A DNA stretch of 64,000 nucleotides from positions 1 to 64,000 of the forward strand of contig NZ_RQYZ01000009.1 in the NCBI RefSeq assembly GCF_003932855.1, in the 5' to 3' direction. Below are positions 45,416 through 54,511 of the stretch, one piece after another (position 1 is the first letter of the stretch; every line of letters starts with the position of its first letter). Source of the stretch: Tessaracoccus sp. OH4464_COT-324 (GTDB lineage Bacteria > Actinomycetota > Actinomycetes > Propionibacteriales > Propionibacteriaceae). The notes under the pieces are model-generated. The model was not told where the DNA came from and did not search any database. It saw only the letters and a list, made by a program, of their open reading frames with translations. Made by a program: the position numbers and the translations under genes.

Positions 45416-46507
45416 GTGGCACTCACTATTGGAATCGTCGGTCTGCCCAACGCAGGCAAGTCAACCCTCTTCAACGCGCTGACCCGAAACAACGTGCTCG
45501 CCGCCAACTACCCGTTCGCGACGATCGAGCCCAACGTCGGCGTGGTGGGGGTGCCGGACGCGCGCCTGGCGCGGCTGGCGGAGATCTACGGCTCGCAGAA
45601 GATCATCCCCGCCACCGTGAGCTTCGTGGACATCGCGGGCATCGTCAAGGGGGCCAGCCAGGGCGAGGGCATGGGCAACGCCTTCCTCGCCAACATCCGC
45701 GAGGCCGACGCGATCTGCCAAGTGACCCGCGTGTTTGAGGACGAGGACGTGACCCACGTCGACGGCCGGGTGGACCCCGCCAACGACATCGACACCATCA
45801 CCACCGAGCTGATCCTCGCGGACCTGCAAACCATCGAGAAGGCGCTGCCGCGCGTCGAGAAGGAGGCGCGGATCAAGAAGGAGACGCGGCCGAAGCTGGA
45901 GGCCATGCGGGCCGCGCAGGAAGCGCTCGGCCGGGGCGTGGGCGTGCGCAACGCCGGGCTGGAACTGGACCTGCTCTACGACCTGCACCTGCTCACCGCG
46001 AAGCCGTACATCTACGTCTTCAACTGCGACCAGGACGAACTGGGCGACGACGAACTCAAAGCGCGGATGCGGGAGATCGTCGCGCCCAGCGAAGCGATCT
46101 TCCTGGACGCGAAGTTCGAGTCGGAGCTGGTCGAGATGGAGGAGGACGAGGCGCGCGAGTTCCTCGCGGAGATGGGGGTCGAGGAGCCCGGCCTCGACGT
46201 GCTGGCGCGGGTCGGCTACGACACGCTGGGCCTGCAGAGCTACCTGACCGCCGGCCCGAAAGAAGCCCGTGGTTGGACCATCAAGAAGGGCTGGACCGCA
46301 CCCGAAGCCGCCGGAGTCATCCACACCGATTTCCAGAAGGGCTTCATCAAGGCCCAGGTGATGAGCTTCGCTGATCTCGACGAACTCGGCTCCGAAGCCG
46401 CAGTCAAAGCCGCCGGCAAGATGCGCCTTGAAGGCAAGGACTACGTCATGCAGGACGGCGACGTGGTGGAGTTCAGAACGGGGCTTACGTCCGGGGGTAA
46501 GAAGTGA
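45416..46507 (+). CDS. ychF: Ribosome-binding redox-regulated ATPase YchF (Obg family)
   Basis: The 363-residue P-loop protein opens [20 protein letters not shown] and has the switch region [20 protein letters not shown], the marks of YchF/OLA1, which prefers ATP over GTP. The C-terminal TGS domain ends with [13 protein letters not shown]. The GTG start has TAGACT six bases upstream. The last bases are the site of the duplicated tail described elsewhere, and the stop overlaps the GTG of the next, lower-GC gene, so this 3' end marks a boundary between core and accessory DNA. Confidence 0.95.
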   Translation: MALTIGIVGLPNAGKSTLFNALTRNNVLAANYPFATIEPNVGVVGVPDARLARLAEIYGSQKIIPATVSFVDIAGIVKGASQGEGMGNAFLANIREADAICQVTRVFEDEDVTHVDGRVDPANDIDTITTELILADLQTIEKALPRVEKEARIKKETRPKLEAMRAAQEALGRGVGVRNAGLELDLLYDLHLLTAKPYIYVFNCDQDELGDDELKARMREIVAPSEAIFLDAKFESELVEMEEDEAREFLAEMGVEEPGLDVLARVGYDTLGLQSYLTAGPKEARGWTIKKGWTAPEAAGVIHTDFQKGFIKAQVMSFADLDELGSEAAVKAAGKMRLEGKDYVMQDGDVVEFRTGLTSGGKK

Positions 46508-46508
46508 T
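46466..46508 (+). repeat. 3' end of ychF, copy 1 of duplicated boundary sequence
   Basis: These 43 bases encode the last codons of ychF and run into the GTGA overlap with the following gene. They match 48573-48615 at 36 of 43 positions, and the differences leave nearly the same peptide. Confidence 0.85.
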
Positions 46509-46860
46509 TGATGCGCTGGGTAGCACTCTGCTGGGCGCTGTGGCAGGCGGGGCTGTCTCCTGGTTTCTGACGCTTTGGCAGATGCGCCGCGAGCGGAGCG
46601 AGCGGGTGAAAGACGCACAGCTGGACCTAGTTCGGCGCATAGTCAGGAACAAGAGCGGTGGGGCTGAGTTGGCATCGGCGCTGAACGAAGTGCCAGTGGT
46701 CTTTTCTGGAGATGATCGCGCCCTTAGTCTTTATCTTGCCGTGATTCCAGAATGCGGGGGTAAAGCGAATACGGAATTGGTCATTGACTTGCTGGTGCAC
46801 CTCGCATCCTCTGTTGGCCTTAGAGTCGATCAAGAGCATCTAGTTAAAGGATTTCAATAA
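46504..46860 (+). CDS. Small membrane-anchored protein, DUF6680-like
   Basis: The 118-residue product starts with a hydrophobic segment (LGSTLLGAVAGGAVSWFLTLW) and a basic turn, then a soluble part with VRRIVRNKSG, ALNEVPVVFSGDDRAL and LVIDLLVHLASSVGL. This resembles small DUF6680-type proteins seen among defence and mobile genes; the match is from memory and moderate. Its GTG overlaps the ychF stop (GTGA); an ATG at 46510 is the alternative. Lower GC than ychF and the island setting suggest recent acquisition. Confidence 0.55.
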   Translation: MIDALGSTLLGAVAGGAVSWFLTLWQMRRERSERVKDAQLDLVRRIVRNKSGGAELASALNEVPVVFSGDDRALSLYLAVIPECGGKANTELVIDLLVHLASSVGLRVDQEHLVKGFQ

Positions 46861-46866
46861 TGAATT

Positions 46867-47058
46867 GTGGCACTGGGGAGTGCAGCGGAGTCATATCTGA
46901 AGGTCGTCTATCTCGATCACGACTTCCCGCATACTTCCGATAGTGCGGTTTGTGTTCTGCGTCTGCAGACGATTGGCGCTGACGCCGCCGACAGGCTCGC
47001 GAGGTTCCACCAGCTTGTCGTGGTGTCGCTGGATCAGTCCTTGTCCGAGATAGCGTGA
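46867..47058 (+). CDS. Possible small protein, low confidence
   Basis: A 63-codon frame beginning with GTG follows the previous stop by six bases. The peptide (VALGSAAESYLKVVYLDHDF...) has no motif I recognise, and there is no convincing ribosome site. It may be a real small island gene or a fragment. The remaining part of this gap to 47254 holds only short stems (GCGCC/GGCGC at 47164-47177) and the leaderless promoter of the next gene. Confidence 0.25.
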   Translation: MALGSAAESYLKVVYLDHDFPHTSDSAVCVLRLQTIGADAADRLARFHQLVVVSLDQSLSEIA

Positions 47059-47254
47059 CGCTACGGCAGGCCGCAGAGATTGAACGGAGTGGGGCTCAAA
47101 CTCAGCGCCTGATTCCCCGAGACCCCAGGGGACCGGCCCAGTCCTTGGTCGTGGGCCTCGGGTGCGCCAGAGGGCGCGTCGTGTGATCATGTCTGCTCTG
47201 TTATGGGGCTCATGTTTGCTTACCAGGGTGGCTCAAAAATGCTAGGTTGGGTCC

Positions 47255-48556
47255 ATGAAGCTGACAGGTATCGTTCCGCGCCGGGTGAGCGAGGTCTTCG
47301 TGGAGCAGGTGCGGGTGGAGCCGGTGGTGGCGCTTCACGGTCCCCGATCGGTCGGCAAATCGACGGTTCTGCGCGCGTTCGCGGCGCAGGCGGGCAGTAC
47401 CGTCATCGACCTCGACGACATCGAGGTCCGTGAGGCCGTGGAAGGGAACCTGGCGTCCGCTGTATCGACGGCTACGACGCTGTGCGTCGATGAGTACCAG
47501 CGCCTCCCGGACGTCCTGGACGCGATCAAGGCGCGCCTGAACCGAGAGGGAAGCAATCCGGGTACTGCGGTCATCACGGGATCCACGCGGCAAGATGCCT
47601 TGCCGCGCACGGCCCAAGCGCTCACGGGGCGCTTGCACTCGCACGTGATCTGGCCCTTGTCTCAAGGGGAGATCGTCGGCGTTCGAGAGGATTTCCTTGA
47701 GCGTCTGCTCGGGGACGTCGCGGCGACGGTGGCGGCGATCCCCACATCGACGACCGCGAGGGATGAGTACGTGGATCGGGTCTGCTCGGGCGGAATGCCG
47801 TTGGCGCTGCGCCGCACCGGGGCGTCGCGTGCGCGATGGTTCGATGACTTCGTCCGTGCTTCCGTCGAGCGCGATGCCGTCGAGCTCAGCCGAATTCGGG
47901 AGCGTCAGGCTCTCGCCGATCTGCTGGGGCACCTTGCCTCGCAGACCGGACAGTTGTTGAATGTCTCCGCTGGAGCGGAGGAGCTGGGGATCAACAGGGC
48001 CACCGCCGAGAGTCACCTGCGCCTGTTGGAGGATCTGCTCCTGGTCGTGCGGCTGCCAGCCTGGGGCAAGACGCTGCGTTCCCGGGTGAGCGTCAAGCCG
48101 AAGATCCACGTCGTCGATTCCGGACTTGCCGCACGGCTGCTTCGCCTCACCCCCGACAAGCTGCGGGGCATTGATCCGGCGGCGCTGACCGATTTCGGCC
48201 ATCTTCTGGAGACGTTCGTGGTGGGGGAGGTCCGCAAACAGGCTTCGTGGCTGGGGGAGCCAGTTGCGCTCGGGCATTGGCGTACCAGTGACGGCGACGA
48301 GGTCGATCTCGTCATCGAGCGCGACGACGGACGCGTGCTGGCAATAGAGGTCAAAGCGAGCGAACGAGCGCCGGGCTCGGAGTTTCGCGGCATGGCTAAA
48401 CTTCGTGATCTGCTCGGCGAGCGTTTCCTGGGCGGCATCATGATGACGACCGGCAAGCGCTCCTATACCTACCAGGATCGTCTGCATGTGATCCCCGTCG
48501 ACCGCTTGTGGACGACCGTCGGCGGGTATGCGTCTGGTGCGGGGGCGAGGGGCTAG
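47255..48556 (+). CDS. AAA-family ATPase with DUF4143 domain
   Basis: The 433-residue protein has Walker A HGPRSVGKST at about 29-38, Walker B LCVDEYQRLPD, arginine-rich TGSTRQDALPRTAQALTGR, and a C-terminal DUF4143 domain with HLLETFVVGEVRKQASW and DGDEVDLVIE, which is PD-(D/E)xK-like (the E...DEVDLVI...EVKAS pattern in AIEVKASERA). Such ATPases are widespread in accessory DNA and have been discussed as regulators or conflict-system components; the role is not established. TAGGTT six bases before the ATG gives a leaderless start. Confidence 0.85.
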   Translation: MKLTGIVPRRVSEVFVEQVRVEPVVALHGPRSVGKSTVLRAFAAQAGSTVIDLDDIEVREAVEGNLASAVSTATTLCVDEYQRLPDVLDAIKARLNREGSNPGTAVITGSTRQDALPRTAQALTGRLHSHVIWPLSQGEIVGVREDFLERLLGDVAATVAAIPTSTTARDEYVDRVCSGGMPLALRRTGASRARWFDDFVRASVERDAVELSRIRERQALADLLGHLASQTGQLLNVSAGAEELGINRATAESHLRLLEDLLLVVRLPAWGKTLRSRVSVKPKIHVVDSGLAARLLRLTPDKLRGIDPAALTDFGHLLETFVVGEVRKQASWLGEPVALGHWRTSDGDEVDLVIERDDGRVLAIEVKASERAPGSEFRGMAKLRDLLGERFLGGIMMTTGKRSYTYQDRLHVIPVDRLWTTVGGYASGAGARG

Positions 48557-48572
48557 ATCTGTTGGAGGCCCA

Positions 48573-48615
48573 GTGGAGTTCCGAAGCGGGCTTACGTCTG
48601 GAGGTAAAAGGTGAT
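48573..48615 (+). repeat. Diverged second copy of the ychF 3' end
   Basis: This stretch encodes VEFRSGLTSGGKR and a stop, almost the same as the true ychF end, and the downstream gene again begins with a GTG overlapping that TGA. No other part of ychF precedes it. It reads as the replaced tail of an earlier insertion, or as a tail carried by incoming DNA. Confidence 0.85.
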
Positions 48616-51220
48616 CAACACAGATGCGGGGGCGCGCTGGATCCGGGCTGCGTTGCAGGTCAACCCCTTCACCTATGAGGGGCGAAATTCGCCGAAGACA
48701 TTCTTCAGCGACGAGGCTGCCTACAACTCCGCGCTCTTAGATACGTGTCAGGAAATGGGCATTAGCATGATCGCTGTGACCGACCATTGGTGCGTCGACT
48801 CGGCAGCGGGCCTTATCGCTGCCGCTGAGGATCGTGGAATCGTCGCCCTTCCAGGGTTCGAGGCGAACTCGTCGGAGGGGATTCACATCCTGGTCATCTT
48901 CGAGGCTGGGACACCTATTGCGACAATCGATGCTGCTATTGGTCGGTGCGGAGCCACCCCTGGGTGCAACAATGGGACTACTGGCGAACCATTTGCGAAG
49001 ATCATGGAGCACATGACCGCTGCTGGAGCATTGCCTGTTCCCGCCCATGTGAACGTAGAGCCTGCCGGGCTGCTGACGACTCGCTCGGGCCAGCCGCTTG
49101 CGATGATGATTCTGCACGAGGATCTTCATGCCATTGGCGTATCGCCAAATGCCAAACTAGCCAAGGATCAGGAGGCGGTTGTCAACGGGAGCGGGATCTT
49201 TGAGCGTGTTCACCCTTTAGCAGTGATCCACGCCGACGACGTTATGGGTCCTCGTCAGCTGCGTCAACCCGGTGCAAGCACATGGTTCAAGGTCAGTTCG
49301 TGCTCGCTTGAGAGCTTGAAACTTGCAGTGAGGACACCAGAGACAAGAGTGTCCCTCGATGACCCACAGTCGAAGCCACAGCCCCGCATCAAGAGCGTGT
49401 CGTGGGTCGGGGGATACTTCGATGGGGTAACTGTGCCGATCTCCTCTGACTTGACAGCGCTCATCGGTGGAAGGGGCGCTGGAAAGTCAACTGTGATCGA
49501 GAGTATCCGTTATGCGCTCGAGATCCAGCCGATATCGGCCCAGATGGTTCGGGATCACAAGGCAATCGTTGACCAAGTGCTTAACGTGGGCACGATTGTG
49601 CGCGTTGAGGTTGAGAGCGTTGCTCCGACTCTCCAGAGCTACACCATCCAACGAGAGGTACCACATCCACCAGTTGTGCTGGATTCTGCGGGCATACGTA
49701 CCAGTCTCGCTCCTGCTGACGTAATCGGGGCGGTGGAGGTATTCGGCCAGCATGAGCTGGCGGAGCTTTCTGGTGATTCAGATAGCATTGCCAAGCTCAT
49801 CAGGCGCTTTAATGGCTCCGTCGGAGAAGATCCGGCGTTGGAGGACGTCCGCAAGCGGCTGCGTGAGAATCGAGAAGAACTCAGGAAAGCCGAGGAGGCC
49901 AAGGTAGAGCTTGAAGAGGAGTTAGCGCAAGCTGACCGTCTTGAGGAGCAACTCGATCGGTATAAGGAAACCGACGTGCCCGGTAAGCTTCGCGGGCACG
50001 AGCAGATTACTTTGGATCAAGCGGTATTCACAGAAGGGACGTCGCGGATAGCTGCGGCCAGAACCTTGCTGGACCAGTACCGAAAGTCGGCATCGCTGAC
50101 GAATCTCGATGCGGTGATCGACAACATTGACGGTGCACCGCAGATGGAGCGACTGTCTCGCGTGAAGACCACTCTGGAGGATCTACGTCGAGTGCTGGAA
50201 GAACTTGGCGACCAGGCCGCTGACGCGATCAATGCAGCGCAGGCTGAGATCCAGGCTGCCCAGGCTGATTGGGAAGCTGCTACTAGCGTTGAGAGGGAGG
50301 GCTACGGAGAGGTGCTCCGATCTCTCGCTGATGAGGGGCTTGATCCTGGTAAATACATCGCAGCCAAGGAGAGGCTGGCGTCGATTAAAGCCGCAGCGCC
50401 TCGCCTGGATGCAAACGCCAAGGTGATCCGGGAATTGCTCGAAGCGCGCAGCGGCATGCTTGACGAGCTCCGTGCTCACGAGACGGACGCGACCGAGCGC
50501 CTGCACGAGGCGATCAGGTCTGCGAACAATGCCGCAGGGGGCGTTGTGGTGGTGAAGCCCTTGCCGACCAAGGACCGCTCACACGTCGTCGACTTGATTA
50601 AAGCTAAGGTCTCCGGTCAGAGGACGCAGATAGTCGCGGCTATCCAAGAACCGACATTCTCCCCGCAAGCGCTCGCCGAGGCGATCAGGGCTGGCACTGA
50701 AGAACTCGCTAAGTTGGGGATTCGGGGGGCGCAGGCGTCGAACCTGCTCGGGGTTGGAGAGGAACTGGCCCGCGAGCTGGAAGAGCTGACGTTAAGCCTC
50801 GGAGTCGAGGTGCTACTCATGATCGACGGACTGCAGGGGCTCCGGAGCCTCGATCAGCTCTCGAAGGGGCAGCGAGCCACCGCTTTGCTTCTACTTCTTC
50901 TCAGTGCTTCCGACGCGCCTCTGATCATCGACCAGCCAGAAGACGACCTTGACAACAATTTCATCTATAAGGGAGTGGTCCGGCACCTACGTGAACTGAA
51001 AGGTAAGCGGCAGATCATCGCGAGCACCCATAATGCAAACGTGCCCGTGCTTGGCGACGCAGAGCTCATCGTGGTCCTCGAAAACGATGGGGATCATGGG
51101 CGCCCGTCTGATTCGGGTGTTGGCTCGCTTGATGACCGAACCATCCGCTCTCTGGCGGAGAACATTCTCGAGGGCGGGCCAGCAGCCTTCAATGCCCGTC
51201 AGCACCTGTATGGGTTCTGA
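48611..51220 (+). CDS. PHP-SMC ATPase of the TrlF type
   Basis: The 869-residue protein has an N-terminal PHP-like domain (about 8-265) with the motifs IAVTDHW (57-59 TDH) and PGFEANSSEGIHIL. An SMC/ABC-type ATPase follows, with Walker A GGRGAGKST (286-294), a coiled coil (about 395-640), the signature LSKGQRATALLLLLL and Walker B LIIDQPEDDLDNN. The usual first PHP metal motif HxH is LQVNPF here (Gln16, Asn18), so metal chemistry may be altered or the motif may differ in this branch. PHP-SMC proteins are expected to act in conflict or defence; not shown here. GTG start overlaps the ychF-like tail. Confidence 0.82.
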   Translation: MINTDAGARWIRAALQVNPFTYEGRNSPKTFFSDEAAYNSALLDTCQEMGISMIAVTDHWCVDSAAGLIAAAEDRGIVALPGFEANSSEGIHILVIFEAGTPIATIDAAIGRCGATPGCNNGTTGEPFAKIMEHMTAAGALPVPAHVNVEPAGLLTTRSGQPLAMMILHEDLHAIGVSPNAKLAKDQEAVVNGSGIFERVHPLAVIHADDVMGPRQLRQPGASTWFKVSSCSLESLKLAVRTPETRVSLDDPQSKPQPRIKSVSWVGGYFDGVTVPISSDLTALIGGRGAGKSTVIESIRYALEIQPISAQMVRDHKAIVDQVLNVGTIVRVEVESVAPTLQSYTIQREVPHPPVVLDSAGIRTSLAPADVIGAVEVFGQHELAELSGDSDSIAKLIRRFNGSVGEDPALEDVRKRLRENREELRKAEEAKVELEEELAQADRLEEQLDRYKETDVPGKLRGHEQITLDQAVFTEGTSRIAAARTLLDQYRKSASLTNLDAVIDNIDGAPQMERLSRVKTTLEDLRRVLEELGDQAADAINAAQAEIQAAQADWEAATSVEREGYGEVLRSLADEGLDPGKYIAAKERLASIKAAAPRLDANAKVIRELLEARSGMLDELRAHETDATERLHEAIRSANNAAGGVVVVKPLPTKDRSHVVDLIKAKVSGQRTQIVAAIQEPTFSPQALAEAIRAGTEELAKLGIRGAQASNLLGVGEELARELEELTLSLGVEVLLMIDGLQGLRSLDQLSKGQRATALLLLLLSASDAPLIIDQPEDDLDNNFIYKGVVRHLRELKGKRQIIASTHNANVPVLGDAELIVVLENDGDHGRPSDSGVGSLDDRTIRSLAENILEGGPAAFNARQHLYGF

Positions 51221-51263
51221 CACCATGACGTCGTCAAGCATTGAGTCGTTGTAGGGTGGCAAG

Positions 51264-51389
51264 ATGCGTCCAGCAACTGGTGTTCTCCAAGACCGTCCGG
51301 GATTCTGGGGGCATCAGGTTCGCGCTGATTTGAGTGCGGCTGACAAACCTGCTCGGTGTAACATTGTGGAGTTTAGGTTCAACGTGTAA
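51264..51389 (+). CDS. Possible 41-residue protein with leaderless start
   Basis: TAGGGT (51252-51257) lies exactly six bases before an ATG that opens a 41-codon frame (MRPATGVLQDRPGFWGHQ... to NIVEFRFNV) ending in TAA. The spacing is the same as at many surer genes in the window. No family is recognised. The rest of this gap (51390-51591) contains one frame whose end reads RSRLFEAASSVAVVGGLIAQ, perhaps the remnant of a lost gene; otherwise I see nothing. Confidence 0.3.
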   Translation: MRPATGVLQDRPGFWGHQVRADLSAADKPARCNIVEFRFNV

Positions 51390-51591
51390 GTGGGCTGGCC
51401 GGGGCAGTTTAAACTGAGCCGCGAGGGAATGGCGATGCGGGCTGCGTTCCCGGGCCGCTTCATTTGGGTGTTGGCTTGAGCGACGTGGCGCGGGCGATGC
51501 GGAGGAGTCGGCTTTTCGAAGCCGCGAGTTCTGTGGCCGTGGTCGGAGGTTTGATTGCCCAGGCGCTCCCGGATGCGCTTGGATGGAGGCC

Positions 51592-52326
51592 ATGAGCTTC
51601 GACGACCCACGGATCGCAGCCATCTACGACATCGACAATCCGGACGGTCCGGATCATGACTTTTTCCGGGCCCTGGCCGGAGAGGCGGGGGCCAGAACGA
51701 TCGTCGACCTCGGATGCGGCACCGGAATCCTGACCGTGACGCTCGCCGCCCCGGGCCGGCGGATCGTCGGCATCGACCCCACCCGAGCCATGCTCGACCA
51801 CGCCCGACGTAGGCCGGGCGGCGAGCTCGTCGAGTGGCGGCTTGGCACCGCGGATCAGATCCCGCAAGGCGCGGCAGACCTGGTGTTGATGACGGGAAAC
51901 GTCGCGATGCACATCGTCGGTGACGAGTGGTCCGCTGCCCTGTCGCACATTTCGGCGGGCCTGAAACCGGGCGGGATTCTGGCCTTCGAGCCGCGCAACC
52001 CGGCGGCTTGCGCCTGGAAGCAATGGCACATGCCGCCCACCCGGCGGCAGACCCCGGTGGGCCTGCTGCGGGAGTCGCTGAGGACCGACCCGCCCAACTC
52101 GCAGGGCGTGGTGGTGATGCACTGCCGCAACGAGTTTCTGGACGACGGGGACACGGCAGACTTTGAGCAGCGGCTTCAATTCCGCAGCTACCGACAGCTG
52201 TGCGCGGATCTGTTCCGCGCCGGTTTGACGGTGCGCGCCACCTACCGCGACTGGCGCCGTAGCCCGTTCGAGGAGGGCAGCGCAGAGCCGCTCATGGTGT
52301 TTGTTGCCGAGCGCTCCGACGGCTGA
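51592..52326 (+). CDS. Class I SAM-dependent methyltransferase
   Basis: The 244-residue enzyme has motif I VDLGCGTGILTVTLA at about 38-52, motif II acidic residue in GIDPTRAMLDHARR, and a post-motif region ADLVLMTGNVAMHIV. It belongs to the broad methyltransferase-11/25 type; the acceptor is unknown. A ribosome site GGAGG precedes ATG 51592. GC is back to the core level. It converges with another methyltransferase gene across 78 bases. Confidence 0.85.
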   Translation: MSFDDPRIAAIYDIDNPDGPDHDFFRALAGEAGARTIVDLGCGTGILTVTLAAPGRRIVGIDPTRAMLDHARRRPGGELVEWRLGTADQIPQGAADLVLMTGNVAMHIVGDEWSAALSHISAGLKPGGILAFEPRNPAACAWKQWHMPPTRRQTPVGLLRESLRTDPPNSQGVVVMHCRNEFLDDGDTADFEQRLQFRSYRQLCADLFRAGLTVRATYRDWRRSPFEEGSAEPLMVFVAERSDG

Positions 52327-52404
52327 CCGCTGAACATGGGTAGGCCCTGCTCCTGGGCGCAATCGCCAATCGACGTAGGCGAGGGCCGGCGACGTGCGGG
52401 CAGC

Positions 52405-53205
52405 TCACCGGAAGGTGATGGCCGCCTCATACATGCCTTTGACCAGCCGCATGGTGGCGAAGGTGGCGCGGATTGGCCAAGGCAGCAGGGATTTGTCCCT
52501 CAGATAGGTGGAAAAATCGTATTCGATGTGCACATCGGCTATCTGGGTGCTCCAGCCCCGGATGCTGCGGGGGTCGCGAAGGCGGAACGGCATCCGGGCG
52601 TCGGGGGTGCCGCTGCGGCGAATCATCCACTCGCTGACCGCTGTGACGCGAGGAGACTCAGCGTCGAAACAGAGCCTACCTCCCGGGAACCTATCAGCCA
52701 GCGCGCGCGTCAGTGCGCGGACCTCGGAAACCTCCAGGTAGTAGAACACCCCCGCCGCGACGGCCACCATGCCTCGGGAACCGTCTACGTCGTCGAGCCA
52801 CCGGTGATCGGTGATGGAGTAGGCCAGATCCGCCTCCCGATCGGAGCGGTCAACCCACCGGTTGCGCGCCTCAAGAACCTCGGGGAAGTCGAGGTTGTAA
52901 ACAGTTGCTTCGGGGTCGTCGAGCTCGTCTACCAGGCGGTCGAGACCACACCCAAGGTTCACGACGGCGGCCCCCGGGTGCTCCCGCAAATACTTGTTGA
53001 TCTCGGTGATCGTGACCAGGTGGCGCAGCCCGTAGGTCACCGTCGGGAATAGGCCGACGTGTTCGGCAACGCTGCCCTCGGCGTCGCGGATCGCGACGGC
53101 CTGCTCCGCCCAAGGATCCCGAAACAGCCCAGGCCATTCGCGCGCGGCCCGAGCGCGTCCGATCAGGGGAAAGAAGAGTGTCTGCTGCACGTCGTTGAGG
53201 CCCAT
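52405..53205 (-). CDS. SAM-dependent methyltransferase, TcmP/LCMT-like
   Basis: The 266-residue protein has GLNDVQQTLFFPLIGRARA at the start and motif I as VVNLGCGLDRL, with the YNLDFPEV acidic block and a SITDHRWLDDV segment. This is the arrangement of leucine carboxyl methyltransferase/TcmP-like O-methyltransferases. The small-molecule acceptor cannot be told. A ribosome site GAGGGA precedes the ATG. It points away from the operon at 53385. Confidence 0.82.
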   Translation of the reverse strand: MGLNDVQQTLFFPLIGRARAAREWPGLFRDPWAEQAVAIRDAEGSVAEHVGLFPTVTYGLRHLVTITEINKYLREHPGAAVVNLGCGLDRLVDELDDPEATVYNLDFPEVLEARNRWVDRSDREADLAYSITDHRWLDDVDGSRGMVAVAAGVFYYLEVSEVRALTRALADRFPGGRLCFDAESPRVTAVSEWMIRRSGTPDARMPFRLRDPRSIRGWSTQIADVHIEYDFSTYLRDKSLLPWPIRATFATMRLVKGMYEAAITFR

Positions 53206-53384
53206 GTCGTTCCCTCATTCGGTCGGATGCCTGGCCCGGCCAGCCCACAGGGTGGCCGTCACACATATTAGGACACGTTGGGACAGCATTATTGCCGGGG
53301 TGGCCAACCGCGACCGCAGGAACACCCCAGATTCCCGAGCCGCGGCCGGGGTTGGATGAACCGATGGGGTGCTAGTCTTGTTGC

Positions 53385-53906
53385 ATGCATTCAGAACAAC
53401 AACATTTGCAGTTTGATGACCTTGCGATCGCATTCTTACAGAACCCCGATGAGTCGATAGCAAAGACTCTCCGTGAAGCTGTTAGTAACCTACCGGATTT
53501 TGAAATTGCGGCAAGAGGCTTGGCTGATTTGGTCCGAGCTGTGGATCGTGGAGAAGAAGACTTTGCTTTCACTCATCTAGTCCAGCAGAGGAAAGCGCTA
53601 TTCCTAAGTCCGCTTGCTCACCAGCTGCTGAGTGATGGCTGGCGAAGGCGTGGAAAAAGTGATCTGGCTGACCTTGAGCAGCGGCTTGCTGCTGCAAGTT
53701 TGGCAGTCCTGCTGGAATCTGGTGATGGCTCTGAGGGGCGGCCTTACGTGGTTCTAAGAGTGTCTGACGAGTATGACGTTCTTCGCTACCTAAGCTTTCA
53801 CTATGCGTCGCAGGGGGTTGTCTCACTTACTCCTCGTAAGGATGTATTTATTAGTTCGAATGGGGGGCGACTGTTCTTTGAGTTTTTTCAGGGAGGAGTG
53901 CTGTGA
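53385..53906 (+). CDS. Unknown protein, first gene of the peptidase operon
   Basis: The 173-residue soluble protein has an N-terminal helical half (FDDLAIAFLQNPDESIAKTL, RGLADLVRAVDRGEEDFAF) and a beta-rich end (PYVVLRVSDEYDVLRYL, DVFISSNGGRLFFEFF). No family is recognised. TAGTCT six bases before the ATG makes this the leaderless start of the operon. It is clearly lower in GC than the flanks: one sampled 60-base line (53461) has 28 G+C. By analogy with type VII loci it could be a chaperone or adaptor, which is speculative. Confidence 0.6.
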   Translation: MHSEQQHLQFDDLAIAFLQNPDESIAKTLREAVSNLPDFEIAARGLADLVRAVDRGEEDFAFTHLVQQRKALFLSPLAHQLLSDGWRRRGKSDLADLEQRLAAASLAVLLESGDGSEGRPYVVLRVSDEYDVLRYLSFHYASQGVVSLTPRKDVFISSNGGRLFFEFFQGGVL

Positions 53907-54511
53907 GGTTTCGAGAAAGCTCCCAGGCTATAACGGTCTTGGAAAGCCGGACAGCTTCGGCTTTAATCTCTCTCGTAGAATTCACGGATGGCCGCTGCAC
54001 GGCACTGCAACTACGACCCGCGGTGACGAATGTAGACCTGGATGCTCTAGGTGAGAGATTGTCTGCGGACGCGCAGCTTATTAACCAGGCTTGGGCGCAA
54101 CACCGCCAAGAGGTGCTGTCCGCGACGATGAGCGAGTATGCTGTCGCAGATACCGCTTCCATGCAGGTCGTTCTTGACTTTGCCAAACAAGTCCGTGATC
54201 AGATCGAAGACGCGGAAGCGTGTCCTGCCGTTTCGCGTGGTGCCGGTGAGAGTCGAATCGAGGCCGAATCGGTTTCGCTGATTTGTGAAGGGGATCGCAT
54301 TGTCCGAGTCGAAGTTTCACTTCCCATGGGCGTGGATCGAGTGAGGCAGCGAATAGAGTCGGGGATGATGTTGGCCATTAATTCCAACCTGGAGCGGCGA
54401 GACTCTGATGTAATGACGGTAATGGAAATCGCCCAAAAGGAAAACTCCGGCTCTCTTCAATGGGACGAGTTGGCCGAAGAAATCATTAACCAGAAGAAGG
54501 GAATCTATTGA
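53903..54511 (+). CDS. Unknown protein, possibly YbaB/EbfC-like
   Basis: The GTG start overlaps the previous stop (GTGA). The 202-residue product has a beta-rich front, a central helix (LSADAQLINQAWAQHRQEV) and a back segment SLICEGDRIVRVEVSLPMG followed by a long helix. That segment loosely matches the YbaB/EbfC pattern (strand-turn-strand, then helix). YbaB-like proteins often stand next to WXG100 genes in actinobacterial type VII loci. The likeness is weak, and the assignment rests partly on context. Confidence 0.45.
   Translation: MRFRESSQAITVLESRTASALISLVEFTDGRCTALQLRPAVTNVDLDALGERLSADAQLINQAWAQHRQEVLSATMSEYAVADTASMQVVLDFAKQVRDQIEDAEACPAVSRGAGESRIEAESVSLICEGDRIVRVEVSLPMGVDRVRQRIESGMMLAINSNLERRDSDVMTVMEIAQKENSGSLQWDELAEEIINQKKGIY

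Noticed and set aside
46504-51220. Calling the ychF-adjacent region an integrative element with att sites
   Set aside because: The duplicated tails would suit attL/attR, but there is no integrase and the copies have diverged too much for a recent site-specific event.
51390-51591. Possible insertion-sequence end between the small frame and the methyltransferase
   Set aside because: No terminal inverted repeat pair or target duplication could be found, and no transposase remnant is readable.
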